Made by a program: the position numbers and the translations under genes. This document shows, one piece after another, positions 1 to 6,970 of a stretch of DNA of 16,106 nucleotides (the first letter of the stretch is position 1; every line of letters begins with the position of its first letter). The notes beneath the pieces were generated by a model that saw nothing but the letters and a program-made list of their open reading frames with translations, had not been told where the DNA came from and did not search any database. Source of the stretch: JABCPE02 sp963516475 (GTDB taxonomy: Bacteria > Bacteroidota > Bacteroidia > Flavobacteriales > Weeksellaceae); the NCBI GenBank assembly GCA_963516475.1, contig CAUQBR010000021.1, forward strand, positions 1-16,106, given 5' to 3'.

Positions 1-17
1 GGCTAAAAGAATTTTTT

Positions 18-1034
18 ATGCATCTATCCACCGCAAAAACTTTTTTTGAGGAATTCACAGGCTCTCCTGCTGCTGATTTTCAGGTATTACAGCAGAGCGG
101 CTCATCGAGAATCAATTTTATCGGAAAGTCTCATAATCAGGAATTTATCATTACTTATAATGAAAACATCAGGGAAAATGAGGCTTTTCTCTATCTTTCG
201 GAAGAGTTTTCTTCATTAAATCTAAATACGCCTAAAATTTTGGCTGTCAATGAAGAAAAAACGCTCTATGTTCAGGAGTTTTTGGGCAAAAATACTTTGT
301 CTGAAATCATCTCTGCCGAAGGGCACAATGAAAGGGTAAAATCATTGGTAAAACAAACTTTGGAAAAGCTATTCACTCTGCAACAAAAAACCGAAGGAAA
401 AATAGATTTCCGCAAAACTTTCGAATACGAAGCCTATGATCATCTGCCGATTACGCATGATTTATATTATTTTAAAAATTTCATGGTGGATGTCTTGGAA
501 TTGCCTTATCACAAAAGTTATCTACTAAAAGAGTTTCAAACTCTGACGGCTAAAATAGAAAACCTCTCTCCTAAAACAATAATGCTGAGGGATTTCCAAT
601 CGAGAAATATTCTAGTAAATGAGGAAAACAAAGCGTTTTTCATTGATTATCAATCGACTATGCTAGGGCCTGCGATATATGATGTGGTTTCTTTTTTATT
701 CCAAGCGAAAGCCAACTTCCCTACCGAATGGAAAACAGAAATGCTGGATTTTTATTTCAGCCTTTGGGACAATGAAACACAGCCTGCGCTGAAAGAAGCT
801 CTTCCCTACTGCCAGCTTATCCGTTTTCTGCAAGTACTTGGCGCTTATGGCTTTAGAGGACTTATTCAGAGAAAAGCGCATTTCCTGTCAAGTATTGGAC
901 AGGGAATAAAAAACCTAACGGATTTTTCTGCAAATTGGCAGGAAAACACAGCTTTTCCAGAGCTTTATTCAGTCATAGAAAAACTCAATGAACCAGATAC
1001 TCAAAAGAAGATAAACGCTTTGATCTCTGGGTGA
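18..1034 (+). CDS. AmgK-like phosphotransferase (APH-fold sugar kinase)
   Basis: This 338-residue protein has the aminoglycoside-phosphotransferase fold signature. The catalytic-loop motif RDFQSRN lies at residues 191-197, with the likely catalytic Asp at 192, followed by a metal-binding IDYQ at 209-212 and the helix PAIYDVVSFLFQA. The same loop in AmgK kinases, which phosphorylate N-acetylmuramic acid and GlcNAc at the anomeric position, reads HRDFxSRN. The histidine two residues before the catalytic Asp is Leu190 here. A MurU-like nucleotidyltransferase lies two genes downstream, so anomeric phosphorylation of a cell-wall sugar is the most plausible role, but the substrate is inferred from context. 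It is a soluble, cytoplasmic protein with no signal peptide. The ATG at 18 is the first start in the window, and the length fits the family. The gene leads a four-gene same-strand run; 48 bases separate it from the RapZ-C gene. Confidence 0.8.
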   Translation: MHLSTAKTFFEEFTGSPAADFQVLQQSGSSRINFIGKSHNQEFIITYNENIRENEAFLYLSEEFSSLNLNTPKILAVNEEKTLYVQEFLGKNTLSEIISAEGHNERVKSLVKQTLEKLFTLQQKTEGKIDFRKTFEYEAYDHLPITHDLYYFKNFMVDVLELPYHKSYLLKEFQTLTAKIENLSPKTIMLRDFQSRNILVNEENKAFFIDYQSTMLGPAIYDVVSFLFQAKANFPTEWKTEMLDFYFSLWDNETQPALKEALPYCQLIRFLQVLGAYGFRGLIQRKAHFLSSIGQGIKNLTDFSANWQENTAFPELYSVIEKLNEPDTQKKINALISG

Positions 1035-1058
1035 AAATTCTTTTTATTTTAAGATTTG

Positions 1059-1066
1059 TAAATTTG
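1059..1066 (+). promoter_or_regulatory. Possible -7 box before the RapZ-C gene
   Basis: TAAATTTG matches the Bacteroidota -7 consensus TAnnTTTG and lies 17 bases before the ATG at 1083, inside the only sizeable gap of the 18-2911 gene run. No TTG -33 element is present at the usual distance, so this may be a weak internal promoter or chance. Confidence 0.3.
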
Positions 1067-1082
1067 CGAGAATTATTTTATT

Positions 1083-1490
1083 ATGCTAAATATCGATATT
1101 TATAGTTTTTCTTACAAGAAAAGCGGAATTCCGAAGGACAATACAGACAATGGCGGTGGATTTGTTTTTGACTGCCGCGGAATCCTAAACCCAGGACGAA
1201 TTGATGAATACAAGCCTCAGACAGGAGCCGACTTGGCTGTGCAGGAATATTTGGAAGAAAAAACCCAAATGCCAGATTTCCTAAACTCAGTAAAATCCCT
1301 GATATCCATATCTGTGGACAATTATATAGAACGAGGATTTGAGCATCTTCAGATTTCATTTGGCTGCACTGGCGGACAGCACCGCTCGGTTTATTCAGCA
1401 ATAAAAATAGGAGAATTTTTACAACACAAATACGCTGATAAAGTAAGTGTAAAAGTAACCCACAATGAACAACCTCAGCTAAACGCATAG
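1083..1490 (+). CDS. Stand-alone RapZ C-terminal domain protein
   Basis: This 135-residue protein aligns by eye with only the C-terminal domain of RapZ. It has SFSYKKSGIP at 8-17 (RapZ: SFGFKxGxP), FDCRGILNPGR at 29-39 (RapZ: FDVRxLxNP), and the highly characteristic FGCTGGQHRSV at 93-103. In E. coli RapZ this domain binds glucosamine-6-phosphate and the small RNAs GlmY/GlmZ to control GlmS. The N-terminal P-loop kinase-like domain of RapZ is entirely absent. Placement between an AmgK-like kinase and a MurU-like nucleotidyltransferase, with only 3 bases to the latter, suggests sensing or handling of a phosphorylated amino sugar. That function is inference; an RNA-binding role is not shown. 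The whole gene also has an antisense open frame, which I treat as a shadow. Confidence 0.8.
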   Translation: MLNIDIYSFSYKKSGIPKDNTDNGGGFVFDCRGILNPGRIDEYKPQTGADLAVQEYLEEKTQMPDFLNSVKSLISISVDNYIERGFEHLQISFGCTGGQHRSVYSAIKIGEFLQHKYADKVSVKVTHNEQPQLNA

Positions 1491-1493
1491 AGT

Positions 1494-2207
1494 ATGAAAG
1501 CTTTTATATTCGCGGCAGGAAAAGGGACAAGACTAAAACCTTTCACGGACAAACACCCAAAGGCTCTGGCTAAAGTAAACAACATCACCTTGTTGGAAAG
1601 AAATATCAAATTTCTACAGTCTTTCGGGATTAATGATTTCATTATTAATATTCATCATTTTGGAGAGCAGATTGTTGATTTTCTGAAAGAAAATAATAAT
1701 TTCGGCGCTAAAATAGAAATCTCCGACGAGTCTGAAGAACTTCTGGAAACAGGAGGTGCGTTAGTTTTTGCCAAAGAACTTTTGGAGCAGGAAGAGCATT
1801 TTTTAATCATGAATGCTGATATTTTGACCAATCTAAACATCGGCGATTTCATTGATTTTCATTTAAAATCCAACAACTTGGTTACTTTGGCAGTTTCAGA
1901 CAGAAAAAGTTCACGAAAACTGCTTTTTGACAGCGCAATGACCCTGCAAGGCTGGCGTAATGAGAAAACAGGCGAAGAAATCTTTGGGAATACTTATAAA
2001 AACCTAAAACCACTAGCTTTCAGTGGGATACATTGTATCAATTCTAATTTGCTGAAACTATTCACTCGCCATGGGAAATTCTCCATCATGGAGGAATATT
2101 TAGACCTGATGAAAGACTACATTATCAAAGGATACGAACATGATGCTTTGCTGATAGATGTGGGAAAACCAGAATCCATCGCCGAAGCAGAAAAATATTT
2201 TAAATAA
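1494..2207 (+). CDS. MurU-like sugar-1-phosphate nucleotidyltransferase
   Basis: This 237-residue single-domain GT-A nucleotidyltransferase carries the pyrophosphorylase signature GKGTRLKPFTDKHPKAL at residues 9-25. ETGGAL follows at 85-90, then the metal-binding Asp of MNADIL at 107-111 (Asp109), and a late IDVGKPE at 221-227 whose Asp222 fits the second metal ligand. There is no C-terminal left-handed beta-helix, so it resembles the short MurU type (MurNAc-1-phosphate uridylyltransferase) rather than GlmU or the long glucose-1-phosphate thymidylyltransferases. With the AmgK-like kinase at 18-1034 it could convert a salvaged sugar to the 1-phosphate and then the NDP-sugar, bypassing de novo synthesis and fosfomycin-sensitive MurA. 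The exact sugar and nucleotide cannot be read from the sequence. Its stop is 2 bases before the next gene, indicating cotranscription. Confidence 0.82.
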   Translation: MKAFIFAAGKGTRLKPFTDKHPKALAKVNNITLLERNIKFLQSFGINDFIINIHHFGEQIVDFLKENNNFGAKIEISDESEELLETGGALVFAKELLEQEEHFLIMNADILTNLNIGDFIDFHLKSNNLVTLAVSDRKSSRKLLFDSAMTLQGWRNEKTGEEIFGNTYKNLKPLAFSGIHCINSNLLKLFTRHGKFSIMEEYLDLMKDYIIKGYEHDALLIDVGKPESIAEAEKYFK

Positions 2208-2209
2208 AA

Positions 2210-2911
2210 ATGGAAGAAGAAATTTTAAGAGAAAGTTTTCGACAAAAAACTTGGAGCGAGCAGGCCACCAAAGACAGCTGGATGGTCTTTAAGATAATGG
2301 GAGAAATAGTCTCTGGTTATGAAAAAATGCAGAAAATGGGACCTTGCGTGTCTATATTTGGGTCAGCAAGGATAAAACCAGACACCAAATATTACAAGAT
2401 GACAGAGGAAATTGCCCAAAAAATCACAGAGCTGGGCTTTGGTGTCATCACTGGCGGTGGCCCAGGAATCATGGAAGCTGGAAACAAAGGAGCCAAAGAA
2501 AATGGAGGAAAATCCATCGGTCTCAATATAGAACTCCCTTTCGAGCAGCATCTGAATCCTTATATAGACAAATTATACAGCATGGAGTTTGACTATTTTT
2601 TCATTAGAAAACTCATGTTTATAAAGTACTCACAAGGATTTATCGTGATGCCTGGCGGTTTTGGGACTTTGGATGAACTTTCAGAAGCATTGACACTGAT
2701 TCAGACTGGGAAAATCGGTAGATTCCCTATCGTTTTGGTTGGTTCAGAATTTTGGAGCGGGCTGCTGGATTGGTTCAAAAATACTTTACTGGAAATGAAA
2801 TTAATTTCAGAAGAAAATTTCTCTCTTTTCAGAGTGGTAGACACCGCTGATGAGGCTGTTTCACACATTAAAGCCTTCTATGACAAGTACTCCATTCACG
2901 AAAATTTCTAA
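2210..2911 (+). CDS. LOG family protein (nucleotide 5'-monophosphate phosphoribohydrolase)
   Basis: This 233-residue Rossmann-like protein has the two LOG hallmarks: GGGPGIMEA at residues 82-90 and PGGFGTLDE at 148-156. Between them, FFIRKLMF (130-137) carries the conserved Arg/Lys. LOG enzymes hydrolyse the N-glycosidic bond of nucleoside 5'-monophosphates, releasing the base and ribose-5-phosphate. In plants and some bacteria this activates cytokinins; in most bacteria the physiological substrate is unclear, so the frequent 'lysine decarboxylase' label should not be used. It starts 2 bases after the MurU-like gene and ends the four-gene run. The stop codon lies just before a sigma-54-type promoter for the next gene, so the operon probably ends here, although no clear terminator separates them. 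Confidence 0.9.
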   Translation: MEEEILRESFRQKTWSEQATKDSWMVFKIMGEIVSGYEKMQKMGPCVSIFGSARIKPDTKYYKMTEEIAQKITELGFGVITGGGPGIMEAGNKGAKENGGKSIGLNIELPFEQHLNPYIDKLYSMEFDYFFIRKLMFIKYSQGFIVMPGGFGTLDELSEALTLIQTGKIGRFPIVLVGSEFWSGLLDWFKNTLLEMKLISEENFSLFRVVDTADEAVSHIKAFYDKYSIHENF

Positions 2912-2913
2912 GT

Positions 2914-2930
2914 TTGGCACGGCTTTTGCC
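2914..2930 (+). promoter_or_regulatory. Sigma-54 (RpoN) -24/-12 promoter of the DUF6702 gene
   Basis: TTGGCACGGCTTTTGCC fits YTGGCACG-N4-TTGCW at all but the last position. The -24 GG is at 2916-2917 and the -12 GC at 2928-2929, separated by exactly 10 bases as sigma-54 requires. The expected transcription start is near 2941, about 14 bases before the ATG at 2955. The site lies in the 43-base gap immediately after the LOG stop codon. An overlapping TAAGTTTG at 2909-2916 matches the housekeeping -7 box but has no TTG upstream at the right distance. No enhancer-binding-protein site was identified; it would lie inside the LOG gene. Confidence 0.7.
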
Positions 2931-2954
2931 TTTATTTAACAAAATTTTAAGATT

Positions 2955-3434
2955 ATGATTACGAAAAAGAAAATCAGTCTTGTTGGATTTTTTGCGATGC
3001 TGCTTGTGGTAATGAGCTTTGCAGTGAGCCAGTTCCAATCCTCATTGACTAAAGTAGACTATGTGGAAGGAAGCAAAACTTTAAAATTTACCACTAAAGT
3101 AAGCACAGAACAGATTGCAAATGCCCTAAAGGTAAATTCTAGTTCTGCAGGCTTTAATGCTGAAGTAGGAAAATATATTAGTAAAAATTTCTCAGTAGCC
3201 GTAAATGGAGAAAACAAATCTATAAAAGTTACTGGAAGCCAAGTAAATGGAGAAACAGTATTTATTTATTTTGAAGTAGATGGTGTAGCGAGTATTTCCA
3301 CATTAAAAATTAAGAACAACATTCTGCTGGATGTATATCCTAAACAGCTAAACCTAGTGAACATCGCCTACAAAGGAAACCAGAAAAACATGACCTTCCA
3401 GCGTGGGAAGGAGACCGCAGAAGTGTCTTTCTAG
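2955..3434 (+). CDS. DUF6702-like exported protein
   Basis: This is a 159-residue protein with an N-terminal signal peptide: MITKKK, a hydrophobic stretch to about residue 23, and possible cleavage around SFA-VSQ. The mature part is predominantly beta. Its layout resembles the Bacteroidota DUF6702 family: an early 'S-L-T-x-V-D-Y' strand, a central 'YISKNFSVAVNGENKSIKVTGS' type region split by turns, then FEVDGV, LLDVYPKQLNLVN and a final short strand. The histidine-containing motif usually seen right after the signal peptide is not present here (SQFQSS instead). Function is unknown for the family, and the location is periplasmic or surface by inference. It appears to be a single-gene transcription unit, with a sigma-54 promoter upstream and an intrinsic terminator downstream, which makes it a candidate regulated envelope protein. 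Confidence 0.7.
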   Translation: MITKKKISLVGFFAMLLVVMSFAVSQFQSSLTKVDYVEGSKTLKFTTKVSTEQIANALKVNSSSAGFNAEVGKYISKNFSVAVNGENKSIKVTGSQVNGETVFIYFEVDGVASISTLKIKNNILLDVYPKQLNLVNIAYKGNQKNMTFQRGKETAEVSF

Positions 3435-3465
3435 AAACGAAATTGTTATATTATTTAATGTAAAG

Positions 3466-3490
3466 TCCTGCATTTTGCAGGATTTTTTTT
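3466..3490 (+). terminator. Intrinsic terminator after the DUF6702 gene
   Basis: TCCTGCA (3466-3472), a TTT loop, and TGCAGGA (3476-3482) form a perfect 7-bp stem followed directly by eight T residues (3483-3490). It starts 32 bases after the stop codon. The convergent minus-strand gene ends at 3498; on that strand the hairpin lacks a following T run, so it mainly serves the plus strand. Confidence 0.9.
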
Positions 3491-3497
3491 CTGTGAT

Positions 3498-4007
3498 TTA
3501 CTTTTTATAAATAGGAACACTGCTGCACGCCTCTCCAAACATCAGTGATTTCACCATTAGTTTTAGTTTCTGAACCAACTCTACATAGGCATTGGTAGGA
3601 ATTTCCACATCGCTGCAACCTCTGATAAGAACCCTTTTGTCCTTATAATCAGAAAAATCAAATTTCTGAATTTCTTCATAAAACAAAACCAATTCCAGCT
3701 CATCCAGCGAACCAAAAACTATCTTTTTAGCAACACCTTCTAGTTTAGATGTTAGCAAAAAATACGCCCAGAGCGGAACGATAGCATCCGTAGAACAATA
3801 GAGATAAACAAAGGTATTTTCATAAATTCCCACATCCAGATTTTCCATCTGCTCGCGGAAATCTTTTTCCTTTAATATAAGTCCTTCATATAGAAAGTCT
3901 TTCAGGTCAATACCCAAACGCTTCCCTTTTGGACGAAATTCAGCAACATCGATGTTTACCAGTCCGCTATTTGCAACTTTATTTACAATTTCTCCTTGCT
4001 CTGACAT
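3498..4007 (-). CDS. DUF2480 family protein
   Basis: This 169-residue cytoplasmic protein is recognisable as DUF2480, a Bacteroidota family of unknown function. It has the typical N-terminal EIVNKVANSGLVNIDV, then LILKEKDFRE in the first third, and a central DAIVPLWAYFLL segment. A conserved IRGCSDVEIP and the nearly invariant C-terminus SLMFGEACSSVPIYKK follow. There is no signal peptide and no transmembrane helix. The conserved cysteines (in RGCS and EACS) could bind a metal or cofactor, but nothing in the sequence proves this. It is the only confident minus-strand gene in the window. It diverges from lpxB with a 49-base gap that holds promoter boxes for both, and it converges on the DUF6702 gene. 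Confidence 0.88.
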   Translation of the reverse strand: MSEQGEIVNKVANSGLVNIDVAEFRPKGKRLGIDLKDFLYEGLILKEKDFREQMENLDVGIYENTFVYLYCSTDAIVPLWAYFLLTSKLEGVAKKIVFGSLDELELVLFYEEIQKFDFSDYKDKRVLIRGCSDVEIPTNAYVELVQKLKLMVKSLMFGEACSSVPIYKK

Positions 4008-4025
4008 ATTATTTATTTATATTTG
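3996..4025 (+). promoter_or_regulatory. Promoter of lpxB-comEC
   Basis: TTG at 3996-3998 is followed after 19 bases by TATATTTG at 4018-4025, matching the Bacteroidota -33/-7 pattern with good spacing. The expected start of transcription is near 4030, about 27 bases before the lpxB ATG. The -33 element lies inside the first codons of the divergent DUF2480 gene. Confidence 0.6.
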
Positions 4026-4027
4026 AG

Positions 4028-4055
4028 CAAAAATAAATCTTTTTTACTAAAACAA
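4028..4055 (-). promoter_or_regulatory. Promoter of the DUF2480 gene
   Basis: Read on the minus strand, TATTTTTG (4035 down to 4028) matches TAnnTTTG, and TTG (4055-4053) lies 17 bases upstream, abutting the lpxB ATG at 4057. The expected transcription start is near 4023, about 15 bases before the gene's ATG. The plus- and minus-strand -7 boxes are only two bases apart. Confidence 0.5.
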
Positions 4056-4056
4056 A

Positions 4057-5169
4057 ATGTCTAAAAAATATTATATAATCTCAGGAGAAGCTTCTGGGGA
4101 TTTACACGGTTCTAACCTAATGAAAGCCATCCTAAAAAAAGAACCCGATGCGGGGTTCAGATTTTGGGGAGGCGACCTGATGAAAGAAGTAGGCGGAACA
4201 TTGGTAAAACATTACAAAGACCTCGCTTTCATGGGGTTCTTGGAAGTGGTTTTAAATCTTAAAACCATTCTGAGAAACATCAAATTTTGTAAAGAAGACA
4301 TAAGAAAATACCAGCCAGATGTTCTTATTTTGGTGGATTACCCTGGCTTTAACCTAAGAATTGCAAAGTTTGCTAAATCATTAGGAATCAAAGTGGTATA
4401 TTATATTTCTCCACAGCTTTGGGCTTGGAAAGAAGGTCGTGTAGAAACCATCAAAAAATATGTAGATGAAATGCTGGTAATCCTCCCTTTCGAAGAAGAT
4501 TTTTACAAAAAACATTCTGTGAAAGCCCACTTTGTAGGACATCCTCTTTTGGATGCAATTTCAAACTTAAAGCCGATTGACAGTCAAGAATTTAAGAAAC
4601 AAAACAACTTAGACAGCAGGGAAATCATCGCATTACTTCCAGGAAGCCGAAAACAAGAGATAAGAAAAATGCTTGGCTTGATGCTCAGCGCGACTCCTTA
4701 TTTCAAAGATTATCAATTCGTTATAGCAGGTGCACCTTCCTTGCCAAAAGAATTTTATGATGAATTTTTGACGGATGATGTACATTTCGTATCCAATAAA
4801 ACTTATGATTTGCTTCGTTCCTCCAAAGCTGCTCTGGTAACCTCTGGAACAGCAACGCTGGAAACCGCACTTCTAAAAATCCCAGAAGTAGTCTGTTACC
4901 GCGGAAGCTGGATTTCTTATCAAATCGCAAAAAGACTAGTAAAACACATTAAATTTATTTCTTTGGTAAATTTAATCATGGACAAAGAAGTTGTTAAAGA
5001 ATTGATACAAAATGATTTAACAACAGAAAATATAAAATCCGAATTAGAAAAAATCCTAAACCCAGAGCAAAGAGAAAAAATCCTAAACGAATACAAAAAA
5101 CTAAACCTTCTTCTCGGAGGTAAGGGAGCGAGTGAGCGCGCTGCAGAAATCATCACGAAACTAACATGA
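4057..5169 (+). CDS. lpxB: Lipid-A-disaccharide synthase
   Basis: This 370-residue GT19 glycosyltransferase condenses UDP-2,3-diacylglucosamine with lipid X to give lipid A disaccharide-1-phosphate at the inner face of the cytoplasmic membrane. The sequence shows the N-terminal SGEASGDLHG (9-18), FRFWGGDLM, the central LVDYPGFNLRIAKFAK and YYISPQLWAWKEGR segments, and VGHPLLDA. The C-terminal UDP-sugar half carries LLPGSRKQEI and VTSGTATLETAL. The length is typical and no key motif is missing. Its last codons overlap the comEC start as ATGA (5166-5169), so the two genes are translationally coupled. The promoter at 3996-4025 precedes it. Presence of lpxB indicates a Gram-negative outer membrane with LPS or LOS. 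Confidence 0.97.
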   Translation: MSKKYYIISGEASGDLHGSNLMKAILKKEPDAGFRFWGGDLMKEVGGTLVKHYKDLAFMGFLEVVLNLKTILRNIKFCKEDIRKYQPDVLILVDYPGFNLRIAKFAKSLGIKVVYYISPQLWAWKEGRVETIKKYVDEMLVILPFEEDFYKKHSVKAHFVGHPLLDAISNLKPIDSQEFKKQNNLDSREIIALLPGSRKQEIRKMLGLMLSATPYFKDYQFVIAGAPSLPKEFYDEFLTDDVHFVSNKTYDLLRSSKAALVTSGTATLETALLKIPEVVCYRGSWISYQIAKRLVKHIKFISLVNLIMDKEVVKELIQNDLTTENIKSELEKILNPEQREKILNEYKKLNLLLGGKGASERAAEIITKLT

Positions 5170-6941
5170 ACAAACAACCTTTGCTAATTTGCGCCATCAG
5201 TTTTGGATTAGGAATTTTCTTTCAAGACAAATTTGACTTCCCTTTTTGGGGAGCAGTAGCCATATTAGTTTTTGGAATTGTGGGATTTTTAGCTGGATTT
5301 TTTATCCGAAATTTCTTCTTTGATAGACTGAAATCGGCATTTTTGGTGTTTTTGTTTTTTAGTATTGGGATTTTTCTGCACTTTCTCAATTCAAATTCTG
5401 CACAAAATTTTGATTTTAAGAAAAATAAAACGACTAAAATCGTTTTTCAGCTCAGCAAAAAACTGAACTCCAACGAAAGAAACAAACGCTACGAAGTTGA
5501 AATTCTTAATTTTGAAAAGCCTTTTTCGGCTGTAATTTCCATCCCGAAAAAACAGAAAGAGCTTGATTTTCTGCATTTTTATTCAGCCGAAGCTTATCTC
5601 AATCCTACCCAGAAACCGCAGTACGATTTTCAGTTTGATTATCAAAAATATTTAGTTCGGCAAAATATTCATTATCAAGGATTTATTCCTAGTAAAATTT
5701 CATTCAAAAAGAAAGAATCCGTTAGTTTCGCTGATAAAATAAAGCAAAAACGATTGGATTTACTTTTCAGAATAGATAATTCCAGCCTTCAACCGCAGAA
5801 TAAAGCAATTTTAAAAGGAATTATCCTTGCCGACCGAACGGAAATAGACCAAGAAATCATCAATCATTTCAGCAAAACTGGCTTAATTCATATTTTGGCG
5901 ATTTCGGGTTCTCATATGGCGATTATTTTCTTGATGATTTTATTTGTTTTAAATCCTATTTTTTCGGTAAAATACAGAAATATTCCTATTTATATTTCAT
6001 TGGCAACCATCTGGGGATTTGCAATATTCATCGATTATGGAAATTCTGTGGTGCGCTCCTGCATCATGATTACGGTCTATTATATTATGATTTTTTTGCA
6101 GAGAAAACCCAATCTTCTACACTCTTTGGCTTTGGCTGGGATGATGATACTTTCTATTGATACTCAGCAGCTTTTCGATGTAGGTTTTCAGTTGAGCTTT
6201 TTGGCGGTTTTTGGGATTTTTTGGCTGTACAAACCTATTACCAATCATTATAAACCACTAAAAAACAGAGCGATAAGATTTATTCTAAATACATTTTCTC
6301 TGAGCCTTGCTGCCCAGCTGACTACACTTCCACTGATATTATTCTACTTTCATCAGTTTTCTATAATGTCTGTTTTTATCAATGTTGTCAGCATTATGGT
6401 TTCGCAGGGATTCATCATTTTTTCCTTTATCGTTTCTATTTTATTTGGAATTGGGCTTACTCCCAATTGGCTTTTAGAAATCTATGACTGGTGCGCGAGT
6501 TTCTTCCTGAATATGGTTGCTTTTTTCTCAAAAACAGATTTTAGTTTTGTGGAAAATGTTTCCATCGAAATTCCTGAACTTATTATTTTATTTGTGCTTG
6601 TTTATTTATTGAGAAGTATCTTTGAAAAACCAAATATAAAGACTTTCACGCGTTTTTCTTTCTTCATTTTGTTATTTCTTTTCACCAGAATATTGACAAA
6701 TTTTTATTTTTGGAAAAAGGAAGAAATACTGCTTCATTCTTTTTTCAAACAAAATATTGTCTCAATAAAACAAAGAGACAAAGCTGTTTTTATCGTAAGT
6801 AACGAGGCTGGTATGGAAAAAATTAATAACTTTGTCATAAAATCCTATATTACATCCAGAAGAATAAAAAATATAAAAATAAAAAAAGTAAAACCTATGA
6901 CGAAACTAAAAATAAACCAAACTACCTATGAAATAAAATAA
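5166..6941 (+). CDS. comEC: ComEC/Rec2-type DNA uptake channel
   Basis: This is a 591-residue polytopic membrane protein. Two hydrophobic helices span about residues 5-72. A soluble, strand-rich region (about 85-180) fits the ComEC N-terminal domain, and a competence domain begins near 215. The diagnostic motif is GLIHILAISGSH at 239-250, followed by a series of membrane helices including VVRSCIMITVYYI and LTTLPLILFYFHQFSIMSVF. ComEC carries single-stranded DNA across the inner membrane during natural transformation. The last roughly 110 residues hold a final helix and a short basic tail. The C-terminal metallo-beta-lactamase-like domain (HxHxDH) of longer ComEC proteins is absent; shorter versions appear usual in Bacteroidota, but that is from memory. 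It overlaps lpxB by 4 bases. Confidence 0.9.
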   Translation: MNKQPLLICAISFGLGIFFQDKFDFPFWGAVAILVFGIVGFLAGFFIRNFFFDRLKSAFLVFLFFSIGIFLHFLNSNSAQNFDFKKNKTTKIVFQLSKKLNSNERNKRYEVEILNFEKPFSAVISIPKKQKELDFLHFYSAEAYLNPTQKPQYDFQFDYQKYLVRQNIHYQGFIPSKISFKKKESVSFADKIKQKRLDLLFRIDNSSLQPQNKAILKGIILADRTEIDQEIINHFSKTGLIHILAISGSHMAIIFLMILFVLNPIFSVKYRNIPIYISLATIWGFAIFIDYGNSVVRSCIMITVYYIMIFLQRKPNLLHSLALAGMMILSIDTQQLFDVGFQLSFLAVFGIFWLYKPITNHYKPLKNRAIRFILNTFSLSLAAQLTTLPLILFYFHQFSIMSVFINVVSIMVSQGFIIFSFIVSILFGIGLTPNWLLEIYDWCASFFLNMVAFFSKTDFSFVENVSIEIPELIILFVLVYLLRSIFEKPNIKTFTRFSFFILLFLFTRILTNFYFWKKEEILLHSFFKQNIVSIKQRDKAVFIVSNEAGMEKINNFVIKSYITSRRIKNIKIKKVKPMTKLKINQTTYEIK

Positions 6942-6970
6942 AAAATCCGAGAATTTGTTGGCTCTCGGAT
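6941..6970 (-). terminator. Hairpin with U-tract on the minus strand, just after comEC
   Basis: ATCCGAGA (6945-6952) pairs perfectly with TCTCGGAT (6963-6970) around a 10-base loop. On the minus strand the stem runs into a T tract (complement of A6941-A6945), the form of an intrinsic terminator. On the plus strand no T run follows, so it is a poor canonical terminator for comEC, although it begins 4 bases after the comEC stop and could still stabilise the 3' end. Confidence 0.55.

Noticed and set aside
1081..1488. Open frame on the minus strand covering the whole RapZ-C gene
   Set aside because: It mirrors the plus-strand gene almost exactly, its translation shows no recognisable motif, and the plus-strand product carries clear RapZ-C signatures.
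2916..2936. GGCA...TGCC with following T-rich bases after the LOG gene, as a terminator
   Set aside because: The stem is only 4 bp with a 7-base loop and the T run is interrupted by an A; the same bases fit the sigma-54 -24/-12 promoter far better.
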